Source: Clostridia bacterium
GTDB lineage: Bacteria; Bacillota; Clostridia; Oscillospirales; Acutalibacteraceae
Direction: 5' to 3'
DNA length: 64,000 nt
Assembly (NCBI GenBank): GCA_017537365.1
Contig: JAFYKZ010000002.1
Location: 1 to 64,000, forward strand
Shown here: one piece after another, positions 18,019 through 26,743 of the stretch
How positions within the stretch are numbered: position 1 is the stretch's first letter
How the letters are laid out: every line of letters starts with the position of its first letter
Translations under genes and position numbers: made by a program
Notes under the pieces: model-generated
Told to the model about the DNA's origin: nothing
What the model saw: only the letters and a program-made list of their open reading frames with translations
Database searches by the model: none

Positions 18019-20467
18019 AAACCACATTAAACTTAAATTTTGAATCCTCGTATACGCAGGATACATTATCACCCTTTTTAATGCTACCATCTAAGATTTT
18101 TTCACTTAAAGTATCTTCGATTTTGCTCTGAATTTCGCGTCTTAGAGGTCTTGCGCCAAAGCTATCATCGAAACCGGTTTCGGCTAATGCGGATTTAACC
18201 GAAGCATCCCATTTTAAAGTTATTTCAAGGCTTTTAAGCCTTAAACTTAAATTTTCAAGCATTTTTTCGGCTATTTCTTCAATCTCTTGCTTTTCTAGCT
18301 TTGAGAAAACAATTATATCATCAACTCGGTTTAAAAATTCGGGTCTGAAAGTGTTTTTAAGCTCGGCTAAAACCTCGGTTTTTATATCCTTGTTAGAGGT
18401 TTTATTATCGGTTTCGGCAAAACCAAAGCTGATTTTTTTATCGGTGATTTTGCGTGCGCCGATATTTGAGGTCATAATTATCACCGCGTTTTTAAAATCA
18501 ACCCGTCTTCCTTGCGAATCGGTTAAAATACCATCCTCTAAGATTTGAAGAAGCATATTAAAAACATCGGGATGAGCTTTTTCAATTTCATCAAAAAGTA
18601 TAACAGAGTAGGGGTTTCGTCGCACCTTTTCGGTGAGCTGACCGCCTTCTTCAAAACCAACATATCCCGGTGGAGAGCCTACGAGCTTTGATACCGTATG
18701 TTTCTCCATATATTCGGACATATCAAGCCTTATCATCATATTTTCGCTTCCAAACATAGCCTCGGCGAGCGCTTTGCAAAGTTCTGTTTTTCCAACACCT
18801 GTAGGACCTAAAAATATAAAAGAACCGATAGGTCTTTTTGGGTCTTTAAGTCCAACTCTGCCTCGTCTTATTGCCTTGGAAACGGCTTTAACTGCTTCGT
18901 CTTGCCCAATTAGTCTATTATGAAGTTCATTTTCAAGCCTTAAAAGTCTTGCGCTTTCTTCCTCGGTTAGTTGCAAAACGGGAACACCCGTCCAAGAAGA
19001 AACAATTTCTGCAATATTTTCGGCAGTAACGGTACCCGATGAATGTCCGTCGCCGTTTAACCAAGCATCTTTTTGAGTTTTGTATTTTTCTTTTAAGGAT
19101 AACTCGGTATCGCGAAGAGATGCCGCGCGTTCAAACTCTTGGGATAAAATTGCTTCATCCTTTTCGGCTTCGGTTTTGCTTATTTCTTCCTCGAGCTGTT
19201 TGATTTCGTCAGGCAAAACCGATAAGGAAAGCCTAACCTTTGAAGCCGCTTCGTCGATAAGGTCTATTGCTTTATCGGGAAGATAACGGTCGGTTATATA
19301 GCGGCTTGATAGTTTAACCGCGCTTTCAATCGCTTCATCGGTTATTTTAACCTTGTGGTGAGCCTCGTATTTATCGCGAAGGCCTTTTAATATTTCAATG
19401 GAATCTTCACTTGATGGCTCGTTCACTGTAACAGGTTGGAAACGGCGCTCTAAGGCAGAATCTTTTTCAATATTTTTTCGGTATTCAGAAATGGTGGTTG
19501 CGCCTATAAGCTGAAATTCGCCTCTTGCTAATGCCGGTTTTAATATATTTGCGGCATCGGTTGCACCCTCGGCAGAGCCTGTTCCTATAAGAGTATGAAC
19601 CTCATCAATAAACAAGATAACATTTCCTGATTTTATAACCTCGTCTATAACCGCTTTAATTCTTTCCTCAAAATCACCTCGGTATTTTGTTCCTGCAACC
19701 ATACCTGTTAAATTTAAGGTAAATAGTCTTTTATTTTGCAAAATATCAGGAACATCGCCACTTGCAATTTTTTGAGCCAAGCCCTCGGCTACCGCAGTTT
19801 TACCAACACCCGGTTCACCTATGAGACAAGGGTTGTTTTTACTTCTTCGGCAAAGAATTTGAATAACCCTTTCAATTTCCTTTTCTCTTGCTAAAACAGG
19901 GTCTAGCTTTCCTGATTTAGCTTCGTTTGTTAAATCTATTCCGAATTTCGAAAGATTTTCAAGTTTTGAGTTATCTGCTTTTTCATTTTCGGCTGAACTT
20001 TCACGATAATTGTTCATATTGGTATCAAAGCCCGATGCCGATAAGGCATCTGTGGAAATAGCTTTAATATCACCGCCTAATGCTTTTATAAAGCGTATAG
20101 CATAGTTATCGCCATCTCCTAATAAACCTAGCAAAATATGCTCGGTTCCAACATATTGCTTGCCCATTTTATTGCAACCGCTCATAGCTGTTTCAATAAC
20201 CTTTTTAGCTCTTGGAGTGAAATGGTCGGGCGAGAGCTTGGTTGGTGTTCCATAGCCTATATCGTTTTTTATCAGATTTAATATTTCATCAAAATTTATA
20301 TTATTTCGGTTTAAAACAGCAAAAGCAACGCCACTTTCAAGTTTTAAAAGTCCTAACAATAAATGCTCGCTTCCAACATAGGTATGACCTAAGCTTTCGG
20401 CTAAACTTATAGCCGAATTTAAGGCTTCGTTTGCTTTGGTTGTGAACCCGTTAAAATTATATTTCAT
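18017..20467 (-). CDS. clpC: ATP-dependent Clp protease ATP-binding subunit ClpC
   Basis: ClpC (816 aa) is the AAA+ unfoldase that feeds ClpP and, with McsB, removes arginine-phosphorylated proteins. Two N-terminal Clp-N repeats (about 1-145) precede AAA domain 1 with GEPGVGKT near 218. A UvrB/UvrC-like coiled M domain lies around 410-470, and AAA domain 2 has GPTGVGKT near 555. The IGF/VGF-type ClpP-docking loop appears as ISFGF near 675. It is the last gene of the ctsR operon, 13 bases after mcsB. Confidence 0.97.
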   Translation of the reverse strand: MKYNFNGFTTKANEALNSAISLAESLGHTYVGSEHLLLGLLKLESGVAFAVLNRNNINFDEILNLIKNDIGYGTPTKLSPDHFTPRAKKVIETAMSGCNKMGKQYVGTEHILLGLLGDGDNYAIRFIKALGGDIKAISTDALSASGFDTNMNNYRESSAENEKADNSKLENLSKFGIDLTNEAKSGKLDPVLAREKEIERVIQILCRRSKNNPCLIGEPGVGKTAVAEGLAQKIASGDVPDILQNKRLFTLNLTGMVAGTKYRGDFEERIKAVIDEVIKSGNVILFIDEVHTLIGTGSAEGATDAANILKPALARGEFQLIGATTISEYRKNIEKDSALERRFQPVTVNEPSSEDSIEILKGLRDKYEAHHKVKITDEAIESAVKLSSRYITDRYLPDKAIDLIDEAASKVRLSLSVLPDEIKQLEEEISKTEAEKDEAILSQEFERAASLRDTELSLKEKYKTQKDAWLNGDGHSSGTVTAENIAEIVSSWTGVPVLQLTEEESARLLRLENELHNRLIGQDEAVKAVSKAIRRGRVGLKDPKRPIGSFIFLGPTGVGKTELCKALAEAMFGSENMMIRLDMSEYMEKHTVSKLVGSPPGYVGFEEGGQLTEKVRRNPYSVILFDEIEKAHPDVFNMLLQILEDGILTDSQGRRVDFKNAVIIMTSNIGARKITDKKISFGFAETDNKTSNKDIKTEVLAELKNTFRPEFLNRVDDIIVFSKLEKQEIEEIAEKMLENLSLRLKSLEITLKWDASVKSALAETGFDDSFGARPLRREIQSKIEDTLSEKILDGSIKKGDNVSCVYEDSKFKFNVV

Positions 20468-20480
20468 TTAAAAACCTCCA

Positions 20481-21497
20481 TTATAGAGTAATTTCTTTAA
20501 ATACCTCCCTTATAGCGTCGGCGCGTTTAATATCGCGCTCATCGGGAGATATTTCTCCGTATTTTCTCATTAGCATATATTTTTGATTTTCTATTAATAT
20601 ATTAAATGCATCAATTTCTGTTTTTATTATGCCCAAGGAAACTCCGAGTTTAATCACAGAAAGCAGACTCATCATTTCTCCACTGTTTAAAATTCGGCAT
20701 CCCTTTAATGTTCCCAATGCTCTGAAAACTGTATCAGAAGCTTTGGTTATATCAAGAGAGTTTCTTAAACTGCGCTCTTTTTCAATGAGACCTGATGCTA
20801 TAATTTTCAGGTTATCTATTGCATTTTTTTCACTAATGCCTAAGGTTATCTGGTTTGAGATTTGATAAAGCGAGGCGGCAGAATTTGTTCCCTCACCGTA
20901 AATTCCTCTAACCGTGAAACCGATTTTATTAATGTTTTCGCGAAGCTCTTTTATTTCACCCGAGCTTTCGCAAAGGGGCAGATGAAGCATAACCGAGGCT
21001 CTGAGCCCTGTACCTAAATTTGTTGGACATTCGGTTAAAAATCCCAACTCGTTATCAAAGGCAAAGGAAAGCTTATCGCAAAGTAAAGTGTCTATTCTTT
21101 CGGCTATATCATAAGCTTTTTCAAGCTGAAAACCCGATAAAATTACCTGAATTCTTATATGGTCTTCTTCGCCTATCATAACGCTGATGCTTTCATCATT
21201 TGATAAAATTATAGCTCTGCCCTCAGGCTTTGATGCAAATTCAGGACTTATAATATGTCTTTCAACCATAGCACCAAGCTCAATCTGAGGCACATCCTTC
21301 ATATCAATGAACTTTAAGGTTTTAGCATAAGGTGTGTGGCTATCAATAATCGCAGATTTAACCTTCTTCTTTAATTCCTCAAGCTCGGATAAGGACATAT
21401 TAGAGGGAAAAGGGATACCGCTTAAATTTCTCGCAAGTCTGATTCTGGTTGAAGCGGCAATATCATAGTCGGGCAGATTAAAATTATTATTGCTCAT
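20481..21497 (-). CDS. mcsB: protein-arginine kinase McsB
   Basis: McsB (338 aa) phosphorylates arginine residues on damaged proteins and on CtsR, marking them for ClpC-ClpP. The ATG at 21497 has GGAGG nine bases upstream; a GTG three codons earlier would abut the Shine-Dalgarno. The phosphagen-kinase fold shows STRIRLARNL near 17, TECPTNLGTGLRASVMLH near 155-172 and RGIYGEG near 200. It overlaps the mcsA stop by 11 bases. Confidence 0.95.
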   Translation of the reverse strand: MSNNNFNLPDYDIAASTRIRLARNLSGIPFPSNMSLSELEELKKKVKSAIIDSHTPYAKTLKFIDMKDVPQIELGAMVERHIISPEFASKPEGRAIILSNDESISVMIGEEDHIRIQVILSGFQLEKAYDIAERIDTLLCDKLSFAFDNELGFLTECPTNLGTGLRASVMLHLPLCESSGEIKELRENINKIGFTVRGIYGEGTNSAASLYQISNQITLGISEKNAIDNLKIIASGLIEKERSLRNSLDITKASDTVFRALGTLKGCRILNSGEMMSLLSVIKLGVSLGIIKTEIDAFNILIENQKYMLMRKYGEISPDERDIKRADAIREVFKEITL

Positions 21498-21987
21498 TTT
21501 TTTCACCCTCCAATTTTCTGATTTTATCTCTTATAACAGCCGCTTGTTCATATTTTTCCTCGCTGACCAATCGGTTTAGTTCAAGCTTTAAATTATCAAT
21601 ACTATCCTCTTCGGGAATAACAGCGAGTGGCGCACGGTTTGGAACTTTTCCTGAGTGGGTTGTAGCCCCGTGAACTCTTTTTAAATAGGGGAGAAGCTCT
21701 GATTTAAAAGTGTTGTAACACTCGGCGCAACCAACTTTTCCTGTTGCGGCTATATCCGAAAAAGCAGAACCGCAAACGGCGCAACGGCGTTTTCCGTCGC
21801 TTAAACCTGTTGTAGCAACATCGCCAAGCATAGATGCTAACATTCCTGCAAGACCTGTTTGAGCAAAACCGCCGAGTCCTTGCTCTGCGGCGCAAATTCC
21901 ACAAAGATTAATTTCTCTAACAACACCATTCACAACCGACTTTATATGAGTAGTTGCGTGGTTTTTACCACATTTTTCACATAACAT
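21487..21987 (-). CDS. mcsA: McsB activator McsA
   Basis: McsA (166 aa) is the zinc-finger activator of McsB. Four CxxC pairs are visible: C3/C6, C29/C32, C69/C72 and C86/C89. A UvrB/UvrC motif sits at about 128-162 (KLELNRLVSEEKYEQAA). It is the second gene of the ctsR operon. Confidence 0.95.
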   Translation of the reverse strand: MLCEKCGKNHATTHIKSVVNGVVREINLCGICAAEQGLGGFAQTGLAGMLASMLGDVATTGLSDGKRRCAVCGSAFSDIAATGKVGCAECYNTFKSELLPYLKRVHGATTHSGKVPNRAPLAVIPEEDSIDNLKLELNRLVSEEKYEQAAVIRDKIRKLEGEKNEQ

Positions 21988-22004
21988 AAATAATCACCAT
22001 ATCC

Positions 22005-22457
22005 TTAAATCACACTTAAAAGCATTTGCTTTAAAATAACCGCTCTAACATTTTCTTTTAAAATAGGCGGTACACTCTGCATAACCGATTCAGATACCGC
22101 CGCTGCCATAATTTTGGCTTCCTTGCGGCTAATAAGTCCTGATTCGAGGCAGTTTTCGATAACAATACGAGTTGTCATAGAATCTATACTATCTCCAATA
22201 GAGTTGATTATATGCATAAGGGCAGAGGAGGAGTTGAGCATAACCCTTTTAATTCTTATATATCCTCCGCCACCGCGACGGCTTTCTATAATATATCCGT
22301 GCTCAGGGGTAAATCTTGAAGATAAAACATAGTTTATCTGACTTGGAACACAACCGATAAGTCCTGCAAATTCGTTGCGTTGAATTTCGGCTATATTTTC
22401 CTCGGATTCGTTTAGCATTTTTATAATTTCTTTGGTTATTAAATCGCTCATTCGCAT
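22005..22457 (-). CDS. ctsR: transcriptional repressor CtsR
   Basis: CtsR (150 aa) represses class III heat-shock genes and is inactivated on heating or by McsB. The winged helix contains NEFAGLIGCVPSQINYVL (about 26-43) and the DNA-binding glycine-rich wing SRRGGGGYIRI (about 59-69). The C-terminal dimerisation and McsB-contact domain is complete. It heads the four-gene operon and is preceded by two CtsR-type operators, so it is autoregulated. Confidence 0.96.
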   Translation of the reverse strand: MRMSDLITKEIIKMLNESEENIAEIQRNEFAGLIGCVPSQINYVLSSRFTPEHGYIIESRRGGGGYIRIKRVMLNSSSALMHIINSIGDSIDSMTTRIVIENCLESGLISRKEAKIMAAAVSESVMQSVPPILKENVRAVILKQMLLSVI

Positions 22458-22472
22458 ATTAAAGCACCTCTT

Positions 22473-22522
22473 TTTGACCTTTCCTGACTTTTATTATACA
22501 CAAAAGTCAGGAAAAGTCAAAT
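22473..22522 (-). promoter_or_regulatory. ctsR promoter bracketed by two CtsR operators
   Basis: On the minus strand TTGACT (22519-22514), a 16-bp spacer and TATAAT (22498-22493). One CtsR-type direct repeat (AGTCAGG-N3-GGTCAAA form) lies at 22473-22489 downstream of the -10. A second copy in the opposite orientation (22505-22521) covers the -35. Both match the known RGTCAAA-spaced heptad consensus with one degenerate half. Confidence 0.85.
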
Positions 22523-22563
22523 ACTTTTTAAAACTAATTAAAAATTTTTTTAATTGATTTGTA

Positions 22564-22591
22564 ACCGTCAAGGTAAAATTGGCATAGTATG
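22564..22591 (+). promoter_or_regulatory. possible SigK-type promoter for the Cys-rich peptide
   Basis: AC (22564-22565), 17-bp spacer, CATA (22583-22586) and T at 22590 match the mother-cell SigK pattern AC-N17-CATA-N3-T. No good sigma-A promoter was seen here. A short consensus like this can occur by chance. Confidence 0.4.
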
Positions 22592-22618
22592 TGATGAAAA
22601 CAAAAGGAGGTTTTCAGT

Positions 22619-22765
22619 ATGTGTAATTTTGGTGGAAATAACTGTTCATGGATTATCATTCTTATCATAATCCTCTTCTGCTGCGGCGGTTGCGGCGGCA
22701 ACAATTATGTGAGTGGTAATAACGGTTGTGGCTGCGGCTGCGATAACAACTGCGGCTGTTGCTAA
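22619..22765 (+). CDS. 48-aa Cys/Gly-rich small membrane peptide
   Basis: A short gene preceded by AAAGGAGG (about 22603-22610) and ended by TAA, followed by a strong terminator. The product begins MCNFGGNNCSW, has a hydrophobic run of Ile/Leu/Phe (about 12-20), then CCGGCGG and a tail of alternating Gly/Cys/Asn. Twelve of 48 residues are Cys. It resembles the small proteins labelled high-cysteine HCB protein 13 in clostridia, whose function is unknown. A spore-surface or metal-binding role is inference only. Confidence 0.75.
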   Translation: MCNFGGNNCSWIIILIIILFCCGGCGGNNYVSGNNGCGCGCDNNCGCC

Positions 22766-22775
22766 TCCATAGCCT

Positions 22776-22812
22776 AAAAAACACGCAGGTCAGAAAGACC
22801 TGCGTGTTTTTT
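22776..22812. terminator. bidirectional terminator
   Basis: A 16-bp stem (22776-22791 with 22797-22812) with AGAAA loop and T6. It serves the Cys-rich peptide gene and the minus-strand ATP-grasp gene ending at 22815. Confidence 0.93.
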
Positions 22813-22814
22813 GT

Positions 22815-23846
22815 TTAACCATATTTCTTTTGAAGCTGTTTAATACCTTTTGGCATTTTTTTATAGTATTTTCGTTTGTTCTTATTTATGTATTTTATAA
22901 TTTCCTCGCCGCAAGGCTTTTCTGATGAAATTTGCGCCGGTCTCCCTGCCGGACGGTTATTAGCTTCTATAAAGCAAGGACCATCAGACGAAATTGCAAT
23001 ATCCCAACCAACAATGGCGGTTTTATTAATTCGAAGTGCACCATCCTTAACCATTTCTTTCGTTTCATTCCAATAGGGAATTGTGAAACCTTTTATTTTA
23101 GCGTTTGAAACGGGGTGATAAGAATAACGGTTCTTTTTAGCATCGCAACCAGTTGAGAAAATTACACCGGTTTCAATATCAACTGCAGCACCAAATCCAC
23201 CTGTTGATATATTATCGCAAACATTATTATCAGTAGCGGTGCGAAGCGCCGCAGAAATGATTTTAACATTTTTTCCGTCACATAAGGTCATTATCCTCAC
23301 AGTATTGACCGAATTAGGATTCATTTCGTTCATTTTCGGGTGTTGAACTAAATATTCTTCGCAAATATATTCTTCCTCAGTGATTTTAGATATACATTCA
23401 GCAAGCTTTGTATCAATCTCTTCGGCTGAAACAGAAAAAATTCCTCTGCCCTTTGAACCGTGAACAGGTTTAAATACAACCTTGCCGTGCTTTTTTATAA
23501 AGCTTTCCACTTCGGACAAGTTTTCGGCTTTTACATTAAACCACTCGCGTTTTAACATATCTTCAAAAAGCATATACTGCTTATCTTTTCCTGAACCTAG
23601 TTTTCTTTCAAAATCGCCATCAACCAAAGGATATTTTGCCCGTTGGTGATAGGTGAGAAGATAGTTTTTGCGAACGCTGTTTTTAAGATTTTGAAAATTG
23701 TATAAAAAGTATTCGTTATAGGTTGCATGGAATCTTTTTTTGCAGTAAATCAAATCGAAAAAAACTATAAATTTTTTAAATCCGCAAACACCGTTTTCTT
23801 CAAGCATTTTATTGCAAGATTTAATTTTCTTAAATGGATTTCTCAT
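22815..23846 (-). CDS. sugar-transfer-associated ATP-grasp protein
   Basis: A 343-aa ATP-grasp protein resembling the ATPgrasp_ST family found near polysaccharide genes. The ATP-binding region shows VVFKPVHGSKGRGI near 124-137, ICEEYLVQH near 165 and the metal-binding end FIEANNRPAGRPAQ near 290-304. The reaction in this family is not established; ligation of an amino acid or acid to a surface glycan or peptide is plausible. It is the last gene of a minus-strand cluster starting with tmcAL, 12 bases after mrp. Confidence 0.78.
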   Translation of the reverse strand: MRNPFKKIKSCNKMLEENGVCGFKKFIVFFDLIYCKKRFHATYNEYFLYNFQNLKNSVRKNYLLTYHQRAKYPLVDGDFERKLGSGKDKQYMLFEDMLKREWFNVKAENLSEVESFIKKHGKVVFKPVHGSKGRGIFSVSAEEIDTKLAECISKITEEEYICEEYLVQHPKMNEMNPNSVNTVRIMTLCDGKNVKIISAALRTATDNNVCDNISTGGFGAAVDIETGVIFSTGCDAKKNRYSYHPVSNAKIKGFTIPYWNETKEMVKDGALRINKTAIVGWDIAISSDGPCFIEANNRPAGRPAQISSEKPCGEEIIKYINKNKRKYYKKMPKGIKQLQKKYG

Positions 23847-23858
23847 TTAACCTATTCC

Positions 23859-24698
23859 TTAGTTTTTATTAGCTAGAATTGCTTTAACTGCATCTTCAAG
23901 ATAATTATTATCAAAACGCTCAAACTCGCCGTTATCAACCATTTGAGCTAGTGATACATCAATAGGCATTTTGCCAAGCAGGGCGACACCTAACTCCTCT
24001 GCGATATTTTCACTACCTGAGCCGAAAATATTAAACTTTTTGCCGCAATCAGGACAAACAACATAACTCATATTTTCAACAATACCTAAAACATTGATAT
24101 TCATAAGTTTAGCCATATTATAAGCTTTTTTAACTATGAGAGAAACAAGGTCTTGCGGAGAGGTTACGATAATTGCGCCGTCTAGCGGAATGGTTTGGAA
24201 AACAGTTAGCGGAACATCGCCTGTTCCGGGAGGACAGTCGATAAATAAATAATCCAAGTCTCCCCAAACAACCTCTTGCCAGAACTGTTTAACAACGCCT
24301 GCAATAACGGGTCCGCGCCAAATTACAGGCGCATCTTTTTCTTGAAGCATCATATTAACCGACATTATTTTAATGCCTGTTTTGGTTTCGGCAGGTAAAA
24401 TACCAACCTCGTTTTGCATAGCGGGGGTATTAATACCAAAGGTTTTCGGAATTGAAGGACCTGTTATATCAGCATCCAAAATACCAACCTTATAACCTTT
24501 GCGGCTCATAAGAACAGCAAGCTGCGAAGTTACCATTGATTTACCAACGCCGCCTTTGCCGCTAACTATACCTATAACGTGCTTAATGTTATTAAACGAA
24601 CCAGTAGGCTCTATGAGGCTATCAGGTTTTCTGCTTGAACAACTTTCTGAACAGGAAGAGCAATTTCCTGAACAACCGCTTGAAGTTTCTTGTGCCAT
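23859..24698 (-). CDS. mrp: Mrp/ApbC iron-sulfur carrier ATPase
   Basis: A 279-aa Mrp/NBP35-family P-loop ATPase that carries and transfers Fe-S clusters. An N-terminal Cys cluster (CSGNCSSC, then a further C) precedes the deviant Walker A GKGGVGKS near residue 47. The paired CPDC near 219 is the cluster-bridging motif. The start is supported by GGAG upstream. It sits 13 bases after the mutarotase-like gene. Confidence 0.92.
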   Translation of the reverse strand: MAQETSSGCSGNCSSCSESCSSRKPDSLIEPTGSFNNIKHVIGIVSGKGGVGKSMVTSQLAVLMSRKGYKVGILDADITGPSIPKTFGINTPAMQNEVGILPAETKTGIKIMSVNMMLQEKDAPVIWRGPVIAGVVKQFWQEVVWGDLDYLFIDCPPGTGDVPLTVFQTIPLDGAIIVTSPQDLVSLIVKKAYNMAKLMNINVLGIVENMSYVVCPDCGKKFNIFGSGSENIAEELGVALLGKMPIDVSLAQMVDNGEFERFDNNYLEDAVKAILANKN

Positions 24699-24711
24699 TT
24701 TAATTTCTCCT

Positions 24712-25647
24712 TTAAAGCTTTGCGATTAGATTATCAATGGAAGCATCATTTTTAACATCAACATCAAAGTCAATTTTCGAAAGAGTCCATTTCTCGTTTA
24801 ATGTATTCGATTCGCCTGGATTTACAACTTTAAGCTCACTTAAAGTTTCAAATTCGAGCATACAAGCATTTGTATAGGTTTCAAAAGAACAACCACCGTC
24901 GGGATATTTACCTTCTAAATGATTGGTTTTATATTCTTTCTTAAATACCTCACCGTTTAAGAGGTAATATGCCTTGCCGCAATTTAAGTCGAGACCTAAT
25001 TTCATAGGACCGTCGCAGGTTGGCTTTTGGGTAACGGTTAAATATTTTTTGCCCCAATAAATTCTATCGTTGCTCATATCGGTATAAGGCCAGATTGAAA
25101 CGATTCTATTTGGAAGCAATACAGTATCTCTTGTGTTCATAGGAAGAATAATAGTTCCGTTTTGAGCGCAAACCGAGAGAGCCCAAACTGAATATTCACG
25201 AGGAGTATCGGCAATATTTTGAACACTCATTTTAATTTCAAGTTCAGAAGAATTTTCAGCCATAATAATTTCCATTTGGCTTTGAATTCCAACCTCTTTA
25301 TAGGGTACTTGGGTGAATATAGCACCATTTTCGGTTTTTTCATATTCAACCGGACTATCGTCAGGAGTGTAGGTTTCAGGATAGCTTTCGGGGGAAGACC
25401 AAATTCTGTGTCCTCCAAGGTTTTCCCAATGCTTGCCTTCGCCGAAAAGGTCGGTATAAGGTTTGTCCATATCAATACCGCCTAAACCGGCTCTGTCATC
25501 GCACATAAAGTTCTGACCGCCAACAAACCCGAATTTTATAATACGGGGACCGATTTCAACTGTTACAAGAGCAGATATAATACCATTTGAAATTTCAACG
25601 CATTTACCGTAATCCTTGTAAGCTTCAACTGTTTTTAAGGTTACCAT
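24712..25647 (-). CDS. aldose-epimerase-like (galactose mutarotase superfamily) protein
   Basis: A 311-aa soluble protein with the look of a DUF4380/galactose-mutarotase-like beta-sandwich: GPRIIKFGFVGGQN near 33, GGHRIW near 78, and later strands with WALSVCAQNG and LNEKWTLSKI. No signal peptide is seen. It might act on a carbohydrate or be a sugar-binding module; no catalytic assignment is made. It is between an SGNH lipoprotein and mrp in a minus-strand series. Confidence 0.65.
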   Translation of the reverse strand: MVTLKTVEAYKDYGKCVEISNGIISALVTVEIGPRIIKFGFVGGQNFMCDDRAGLGGIDMDKPYTDLFGEGKHWENLGGHRIWSSPESYPETYTPDDSPVEYEKTENGAIFTQVPYKEVGIQSQMEIIMAENSSELEIKMSVQNIADTPREYSVWALSVCAQNGTIILPMNTRDTVLLPNRIVSIWPYTDMSNDRIYWGKKYLTVTQKPTCDGPMKLGLDLNCGKAYYLLNGEVFKKEYKTNHLEGKYPDGGCSFETYTNACMLEFETLSELKVVNPGESNTLNEKWTLSKIDFDVDVKNDASIDNLIAKL

Positions 25648-25669
25648 TTCTTGAGACTCCTTTTATGTG

Positions 25670-26743
25670 TTACATATTTATTTTATTAAGTATAGCATCT
25701 GCAACCTTTTTCATACCTGCATTTCCTGGGTGGGTAATCCAATCGCTTTTTACATAATCGGTGCCGCCGTTTTCGGTTACATAAGTTTGGTTAATAGTAG
25801 CTTCGTGTGCCGGCACATGAATAGAGTCTAATGATACACATTCAATTTCCCATTTTGCGCAGGTATCAATAACAGTTTGCTCAACGGTTGATGCTTGATA
25901 CCAACCATAAACCCAAATAATACGAGCTTTCGGGCATTTTTCTTTAATAAGTTCAACAAATTTACCGCAAGTCTCAGTAAACGCAGCTTTTCTGGCACTG
26001 TTATTAATATTATCGCCCGCTTGAATAATAATAAGGTCTAGGTCTTTGGTGAATAAATCGCCGAGAGCGGGAGAATTTTCTCCATTATTTTTCCAAGGAA
26101 GACTTAATATGTTTTCATTGAAGTCTTTAACTTTTTCGATAGCCTCAAAACGATGAGCTATGTGAGCTCTTTCAAACTTACAGTTTGGATTTTTAGCTAA
26201 AATAGCTTGGGTTACATGATGATAATAGTCATTTTCAGCATCGGTAGCACACATACCATAGCTATAATTGCTCATACCTAAAAGCAAGGAGTTTCCTAAG
26301 AATAAAACCTTATTAGGCACAACATTAACATTTATTTTACTGCCGTTAATTCTTTTAACAACAGCTTTTTTAACTCCGTTTTCGGTGATGATACTATTGT
26401 TTTTAAACACTAGCTTAGCTATTGTCTCAGTCTTTTCTTCTCCGCACTTACTGCATTTTAATAATCTGGAGCCTTCGATCTTTGTGGTAGGCTCAGTAAT
26501 GATTTTTGATTCAACGAAATTATGATTGGCGCATTTCTTGCCCGAACCGGAAGTGGTTTGAGAATTTGAGGAGACCTCGTTTTTAGGAGTTTCGCTTTCG
26601 GTTGAAGCGGGCTCGCTGCTTTCATCTTTATTATAAGCATAATCGTTAGTAGAGCCTGTTTGGAAGCTAACCTCATCGTTACATGCCGCAAAGGATAAAA
26701 CGAGAACGGTTGCCATTAAGACACATAAGATTTTTTTAAACAT
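25670..26743 (-). CDS. SGNH-like hydrolase lipoprotein with Cys-pair domain
   Basis: A secreted lipoprotein of 357 aa. The ATG at 26743 has AAAGG at proper spacing; a GTG three codons earlier is possible. The signal peptide ends LSFAAC with C21 lipidated. A Ser/Glu linker is followed by a small Cys/His module (C71, H74, C97, C100). The SGNH-like domain has LGNSLLLG with S152, QAGDN near 241-245 and D334/H338 at the C-terminus (spacing D-x3-H rather than the usual DxxH). It overlaps the tmcAL stop by eight bases. It is probably an esterase or deacylase of surface glycans. Confidence 0.72.
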   Translation of the reverse strand: MFKKILCVLMATVLVLSFAACNDEVSFQTGSTNDYAYNKDESSEPASTESETPKNEVSSNSQTTSGSGKKCANHNFVESKIITEPTTKIEGSRLLKCSKCGEEKTETIAKLVFKNNSIITENGVKKAVVKRINGSKINVNVVPNKVLFLGNSLLLGMSNYSYGMCATDAENDYYHHVTQAILAKNPNCKFERAHIAHRFEAIEKVKDFNENILSLPWKNNGENSPALGDLFTKDLDLIIIQAGDNINNSARKAAFTETCGKFVELIKEKCPKARIIWVYGWYQASTVEQTVIDTCAKWEIECVSLDSIHVPAHEATINQTYVTENGGTDYVKSDWITHPGNAGMKKVADAILNKINM

